DNA of 64,000 nt, taken from contig NZ_JAMQKA010000003.1 in NCBI RefSeq assembly GCF_031569985.1, positions 1-64,000 of the forward strand, in the 5' to 3' direction. The notes beneath the pieces were generated by a model. The model made no database searches. It saw only the letters and a program-made list of their open reading frames with translations, and was not told the origin of the DNA. Source of the stretch: JAMQKA01 sp031569985 (GTDB lineage Bacteria > Bacteroidota > Rhodothermia > Balneolales > Balneolaceae). Each line of letters begins with the position of its first letter. Position 1 is the first letter of the stretch. Positions 59,545 to 64,000 of the stretch are shown here, in pieces. Position numbers and translations under genes: made by a program.

Positions 59545-62403
59545 ATGCGCCGGATTACCGCAGTCATCTCACTGCTATTTTTAACGCTAATATTTCAAAG
59601 CCACACTTTTGCCCAGGAATCAGAGGTTGATCGCGAATACAAACTGGAAGCCAAAATAACAGGCTATACCGGTATCGGTGGATCTATTGATGGCATCAGG
59701 AACCCGGTGCTCCAGGCGAAAAAGGGTGAGAGAGTTCGAATCACTATTGAAAATGGAGAGACTCTGACCCATGACATCGTTATGGAAAAGCTGGGAGTGA
59801 AAAGTGAATCCATCATAGATAAGGGAGCAACGACCAGCATCACATTTGTAGCTAAATCAAATGACACGTATTACTGTAGTATTCCCGGTCACCGCAAGGC
59901 CGGTATGGAAGGAGAATTTGAAATTATTGAAGCCACTTCCGAAGAGGTCGTTGCCCAAGGCGTTCCACCAGAGAAAGATGGAGAACCGCTAAATATGGAT
60001 TTTGAATATAGTACACTAAATAATTGGACGGCAGAAGGCGAAGCGTTTGAAGACCAACCGGTATCTGACCGGTCAACGGCCGTGTATGGGGAGGATATGA
60101 GCATTAATTCCAGCGGTCAGTTTTACGTGAGCAGTGGTGGGACCAAGCATTCAACGGAAACCGGAACGTTGACATCGACGTCGTTCAAAGTAATCCATCC
60201 TTACGCGGCGTTCAAGGTTTCAGGTGGGGCACTTAAAGAAACGCGCGTTGAAATCCTGAATGCTGAAACTGATGAGGTTATCTTTGAGATTACCGGCAAC
60301 GATCACCACCGACTCCGCCCTGTTGTGGTGGATCTGCAGAATCACGTTGGGGAGCAGATCTATATCAAATTGATAGACAATGAGACAGGCATCTCCCAAA
60401 TCCCCTACATCGGGGACAACATCTGGGCTCATATCAGCTTTGATGACTTTCGTTTTTATTCCAAGCGACCCGAATTTCCCGATGAGCTTCGTCCCGAAGA
60501 GATCGTCATTCTTCCTCCGAGAGACATTATCGAAAATGCGGGACTTTCTGGAGAAGAAGCAGTAAAAGAGATGGATTTGCCGGACGAATTTACTGTAAAG
60601 CTCGCAGCTTCCGAGCCAAGGGTGGTCCGGCCGATAGCATTTACCATAGACGATCGAGGCAGAATATGGGTGGCTGAGGCGCATACCTACCCTGAAAAAG
60701 CGCCGGAAGGAGAGGGTGAAGATCGTATCCTGATCTTTGAAGATACCACCGGTGATGGCAAGCTCGACAAGCGAACGGTTTTTATTGAAGGACTTAATCT
60801 TGTTAGTGCTATTGAGGTGGGCCACGGCGGTCTCTGGGTCGGGGCTGCCCCGGAACTTCTGTTTATTCCGATTGATGAAAGTGGCAATAAACCGGCTGGC
60901 AAACCCCAAGTTTTATTGAATGGATGGGGCTATGACGATACCCACGAAACCCTGAACAGTTTCCGTTGGGGACCTGACGGATGGCTTTACGGTAACCATG
61001 GAATATTTACACATTCAGAAGTTGGGAAGCCCGGGACGCCGGAGGATGAGCGGGTAAAGCTGAATGCGGGAGTTTGGCGATATCATCCCAAAAAGCATGA
61101 GTTTGAAGTGTTCGCTTATGGCACAAGTAATCCCTGGGGACTGGATTTCAACAAGTACGGGCATCCTTTTATAACCGCGTGTGTGATTCCTCATCTTTTT
61201 CATGTAATCCAGGGCGGAAGATATAATCGGCAGGCCGGACAGCATTTTAATGCTCATATCTACGACGATATCAAGACGGTAGCTGACCACGTGCACTGGG
61301 TGGGAGACAACGGTCCCCATGCTGGTAATTTCCGTTCTGGGTCAGCAGGCGGAGGGCATGCCCACGCCGGGGCGATGTTCTACCAGGGAGCCGAGCACTG
61401 GCCGTCTCGATACGACAATACATTGTTTATGAATAATATCCACGGCTACCGGATGAATGCGGATAAAATCATCCGCAAGGGTTCTGGGTATACGGCTTCG
61501 CACAGCAAAGATTTTCTTAAAACTCATGATGCGTGGTCGCAGTGGCTGGATTTCCGCTACATGCCGGGCGGCTCGGTCTACGCTATCGACTGGTATGACA
61601 AAAACCAGTGTCACAGTCCGAATCCCGCAGTTCATGACAAGACGCTAGGCCGGATTTTTAATATTCGGCATGAGAAGGATGAGTATGTGCAGGTCAATTT
61701 GAAAGAAAAGTCCAGCTTAGAACTCGTGGAATATCAACTGCATGCAAATGAGTGGTATGTGCGGCATGCACGTCGGATCCTGCATGAACGCGGGCCGGAT
61801 GAAGAAGTGCATAAAGCATTGAAAGAGATCCTGAATCAAAACCCGGATGTTACCCGAAAGCTCAGGGCACTGTGGGCACTGCATGTAACGGATGGGCTCA
61901 CAGATCAGGATTATATCGGTTTGATGGATCATGACAGCGAGTACGTCAGAAGCTGGGCAATTCAACTGCTGGCTGAGGATGAAAATGTGCCTGACAGGGG
62001 GGTAAAGAAAATCGAGGAGATGGCGCGAAATGATAATTCGGCATTAGTCCGTTTATATATTACATCGGCCCTTCAGCGGATAGAGCCGACGCGAAGATGG
62101 AATGTGCTGGAAGGACTTTATGCGCATTCTGAAGATGCTGACGATCACAACCTGCCACTGATGGCGTGGTTTGCCGCCGAACCGCTGATAGAGCAAGATA
62201 TGGACCGTGCGTTGGATATGGCTATGAATGCCGAACTGCCTACTATTTTGCCCTACACCATCAAGCGTGTCGCGGCTATCGGAACGGACCAAGCGATGCA
62301 GGCGCTTGAAGAAACCGAGAAAAAGCTAAAGGATAAGCCAAACAGGGGTCAATTTGACCAGGCGCAGCAGGAGCTCGATCTGATTTTTGGTCAAACTGAT
62401 TAA
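59545..62403 (+). CDS. Cupredoxin-fused membrane-bound-dehydrogenase-like propeller protein
   Basis: A 952-residue exported protein. A signal peptide (VISLLFLTLIFQSHTFAQ) is followed by a blue-copper domain (about 30-132) with His76, Cys111, His116 and Met121. A beta-sandwich (about 140-310) comes next, then a 'putative membrane-bound dehydrogenase' propeller (about 345-700: KLAASEPRVVRPIAFTIDDR, WGPDGWLYGNHGIF, GTSNPWGLDFNKYG) and a HEAT-like helical tail (about 720-950). Relatives usually end in a c-type cytochrome (CxxCH); here none is seen and the copper domain may take that role. A VCBS lipoprotein gene follows 29 bases later. Confidence 0.85.
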   Translation: MRRITAVISLLFLTLIFQSHTFAQESEVDREYKLEAKITGYTGIGGSIDGIRNPVLQAKKGERVRITIENGETLTHDIVMEKLGVKSESIIDKGATTSITFVAKSNDTYYCSIPGHRKAGMEGEFEIIEATSEEVVAQGVPPEKDGEPLNMDFEYSTLNNWTAEGEAFEDQPVSDRSTAVYGEDMSINSSGQFYVSSGGTKHSTETGTLTSTSFKVIHPYAAFKVSGGALKETRVEILNAETDEVIFEITGNDHHRLRPVVVDLQNHVGEQIYIKLIDNETGISQIPYIGDNIWAHISFDDFRFYSKRPEFPDELRPEEIVILPPRDIIENAGLSGEEAVKEMDLPDEFTVKLAASEPRVVRPIAFTIDDRGRIWVAEAHTYPEKAPEGEGEDRILIFEDTTGDGKLDKRTVFIEGLNLVSAIEVGHGGLWVGAAPELLFIPIDESGNKPAGKPQVLLNGWGYDDTHETLNSFRWGPDGWLYGNHGIFTHSEVGKPGTPEDERVKLNAGVWRYHPKKHEFEVFAYGTSNPWGLDFNKYGHPFITACVIPHLFHVIQGGRYNRQAGQHFNAHIYDDIKTVADHVHWVGDNGPHAGNFRSGSAGGGHAHAGAMFYQGAEHWPSRYDNTLFMNNIHGYRMNADKIIRKGSGYTASHSKDFLKTHDAWSQWLDFRYMPGGSVYAIDWYDKNQCHSPNPAVHDKTLGRIFNIRHEKDEYVQVNLKEKSSLELVEYQLHANEWYVRHARRILHERGPDEEVHKALKEILNQNPDVTRKLRALWALHVTDGLTDQDYIGLMDHDSEYVRSWAIQLLAEDENVPDRGVKKIEEMARNDNSALVRLYITSALQRIEPTRRWNVLEGLYAHSEDADDHNLPLMAWFAAEPLIEQDMDRALDMAMNAELPTILPYTIKRVAAIGTDQAMQALEETEKKLKDKPNRGQFDQAQQELDLIFGQTD

Positions 62404-62432
62404 CTATTTCCAAATTCACTGGAGATCATAAA

Positions 62433-63722
62433 ATGAAAAAAGTACACGTCAGTGTATTGGCTGTTATGATAATCGCAGCCGGTGTCACTATTCTTTCCTC
62501 ATGTCAACAATCCAAGGGACAGGGCGGAGACTATACTATTCATAAATTTCAAAAGATCCAGTTGTCTTCCGCCTTTTATGCAGAAGGGGCTGGAATTGGT
62601 GACATCAATCAAGACAACCAGCCCGATGTCATTGCGGGATCATACTGGTATGAAGGCCCTGATTTCAAAACGAAGCATGCATACTACGAGCCCAGGGAGT
62701 ACGATCCCTATAAATATTCCGACAATTTCATCGTGAATATTGAGGATGTAAACGGGGACGATCGGAATGATATCCTGATGGTGGGATTTCCCGGTGAGGC
62801 TGCCCACTGGTTTGAGAACCCCGGAAGCGGGGACGATTACTGGAACCGCCACCTGATTCATGAACGCGTTGATAACGAATCGCCACAATTTTATGATCTG
62901 AACCGGGATGGCCAGCTGGAACTGGTATTTCATACGGATGGATATCTTGGATACGCCACACGGAACGCCGATGATCCTACCCAGCCTTGGTCGTTTACCC
63001 GCATTTCCGAGCAACATGACTGGGGGAAATTCACCCATGGTCTCGGTATTGGGGATATCGATGGTGATGGACTGGAGGATATCATGAAGAAAGAAGGCTG
63101 GTGGAAGAATCCGGGCAAAGATCAGCTGAACAGCCAATGGGAATATCACGAAGTGGATTTTGGGGCCGATCAACAGGGAGGCGCACAGATGTATGCCTAC
63201 GATGTTGATAGTGACGGACTGAACGATGTAGTAAGCAGCCTGAATGCCCACTATTGGGGCTTGGCATGGTTTCGCCAGACCCGGAATGAGGATGAAATCA
63301 CCTTTGAACAAAACATCATTATGGGAGATTCGACCGCTGATAACCGCTACGGCGTTAAATTTGCTGAAATACATGCCATCGATCTCGTGGATATGGACAA
63401 TGACGGGGTGAAAGACCTGGTGACCGGGAAGCGATTCTGGGCACACGGTCCCGATGGATACGATTTTCATAACAATGCCGCCGTTCTCTACTGGTTTAAA
63501 CTCGACCGAAGTGGCCCTGAAGTAACCTTTGTACCGTACCTGGTGGATTATGACTCTGGAGTAGGCGTAGAGGTAGACACAGGCGATTTGAGCGGGAATG
63601 GCTACCCCGATATTGTGGTGAGCAACAAAAAGGGTACATTTGTATTCCTGAATCAACCAGAATCGGTGAGTCGAGACGTTTGGGAATTCAATAGACCTGA
63701 CCCGATAGAGATTTCAGAGTAA
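62433..63722 (+). CDS. VCBS/FG-GAP repeat lipoprotein
   Basis: A 429-residue lipoprotein (TILSSC, Cys24) forming an integrin-like propeller. About seven DxNxDGxxD-type loops are visible (DINQDNQPDVIAG, DVNGDDRNDILMV, DIDGDGLEDIMKK, DVDSDGLNDVVSS, DMDNDGVKDLVTG). The start at 62433 has GGAG well placed 5'. It is co-transcribed with the cupredoxin-propeller gene and shares the calcium-loop design with the giant protein at 18551, but has no ASPIC domain. A surface binding or docking role is likely; the ligand is unknown. Confidence 0.88.
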   Translation: MKKVHVSVLAVMIIAAGVTILSSCQQSKGQGGDYTIHKFQKIQLSSAFYAEGAGIGDINQDNQPDVIAGSYWYEGPDFKTKHAYYEPREYDPYKYSDNFIVNIEDVNGDDRNDILMVGFPGEAAHWFENPGSGDDYWNRHLIHERVDNESPQFYDLNRDGQLELVFHTDGYLGYATRNADDPTQPWSFTRISEQHDWGKFTHGLGIGDIDGDGLEDIMKKEGWWKNPGKDQLNSQWEYHEVDFGADQQGGAQMYAYDVDSDGLNDVVSSLNAHYWGLAWFRQTRNEDEITFEQNIIMGDSTADNRYGVKFAEIHAIDLVDMDNDGVKDLVTGKRFWAHGPDGYDFHNNAAVLYWFKLDRSGPEVTFVPYLVDYDSGVGVEVDTGDLSGNGYPDIVVSNKKGTFVFLNQPESVSRDVWEFNRPDPIEISE

Positions 63723-63747
63723 ATGCATTTTAAATGAAAGAATGCGT

Positions 63748-63935
63748 TTAGCGGTTAAAAAGCAGGCTTTGTGTCATCCTGAACTTGTTTCAGGATCTCG
63801 CAGGGCCTCTGCCGTTGATCTCAGCTCTCAATAGATCAGCGTTTGGTGCCCACACGAGATCCCGGATCGGGATCCGGGATGACACAGAGGATATTTCTCG
63901 GTTCTTTGCCATCTAATCTAACCCCTAAACACGTT
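63748..63935 (+). mobile_element. MITE-like element R3, copy 2
   Basis: A 188-base element flanked by TGAAAGAATGCG (63736-63747) and TGAAAGAATGTG (63936-63947), an imperfect 12-bp direct repeat like a target-site duplication. The ends are inverted repeats (TTTAGCGGTTA left; TAACCCCTAAA right). It is homologous along its length to the copy at 59058 and lies 26 bases after the VCBS gene. It has no coding capacity. Confidence 0.8.
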
Positions 63936-64000
63936 TGAAAGAATGTGTGTTGAGCAACAAGGTGGAGGGATAACGCTTTTCAAACAATTCTTCTCCCAAA

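Noticed and set aside
59545..62403. Haem c site (CxxCH) in the propeller protein
   Set aside because: No CxxCH was found in the translation; the only redox motif seen is the cupredoxin.
1..64000. tRNA or rRNA genes
   Set aside because: No cloverleaf-like or rRNA-like sequence was recognised by eye on either strand; a covariance-model scan would be decisive.

Overview
This window looks like chromosomal DNA from a marine or halophilic member of the Bacteroidota/Balneolota-Rhodothermota lineage. The reasons are a SusC/SusD pair, Bacteroidota-style promoters (TTG ... TAnnTTTG), Tat-exported Gfo/Idh/MocA proteins, many lipoproteins, VCBS/ASPIC proteins, and an Aquifex-type aconitase. The lineage is inferred from gene content and not from a marker gene. 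No rRNA, tRNA, CRISPR array, phage or autonomous transposase was seen.

1-25 kb is a uronic-acid/glycoside utilisation locus. On the minus strand lie a LacI-type regulator, glucuronate isomerase (uxaC) and a TRAP-type binding lipoprotein (dctP, cut by the window edge). Divergent on the plus strand are susC, susD, a DUF6807-ThuA fusion, three Gfo/Idh/MocA proteins (two with Tat signals, one lipoprotein), an azurin-like cupredoxin protein, a sorbosone-dehydrogenase-like propeller lipoprotein, a giant VCBS/ASPIC lipoprotein and a GH67 alpha-glucuronidase (aguA). Three copies of a CAAACGTTT-type LacI operator sit in front of uxaC and susC. The likely scheme is import of glucuronoxylan-like oligosaccharides, removal of (methyl)glucuronate by AguA, and uronate isomerisation by UxaC. 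A UxuB-like mannonate/fructuronate reductase lies apart at 31.6 kb. The envelope oxidoreductases, ThuA domain, cupredoxin and propeller suggest an additional periplasmic sugar-oxidation route.

25-37.5 kb is mixed: a secreted unknown protein, a Ser/Thr kinase-TPR receptor divergent from a GAF-PP2C phosphatase, an SRPBCC protein, a striking 22-bp dyad array, ApbE, the UxuB-like SDR, two tandem exported amidohydrolases, and an amidoligase overlapping a class-I glutamine-amidotransferase-like peptidase (C26).

37.5-54 kb holds an aconitase with an altered cluster motif, a Tricorn-like S41 protease, a MerC-like protein overlapping an RHH/zinc-ribbon regulator, a DUF1059 protein, a secreted unknown, an AI-2E family transporter, a D-amino-acid-oxidase-like enzyme next to a serine racemase/dehydratase, an AsmA-like protein, a thioredoxin-fold ferredoxin, a small beta-barrel protein, a Tat-exported enolase-superfamily enzyme and Ogt.

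54-64 kb carries an MFS transporter, a His-rich, probably zinc-related TonB-receptor cluster, and a two-gene module (cupredoxin fused to a dehydrogenase propeller, plus a VCBS lipoprotein). That module is bracketed by two ~190-bp MITE-like elements. Two further interspersed repeat families (about 135 bp and 340 bp) each occur twice in the window.
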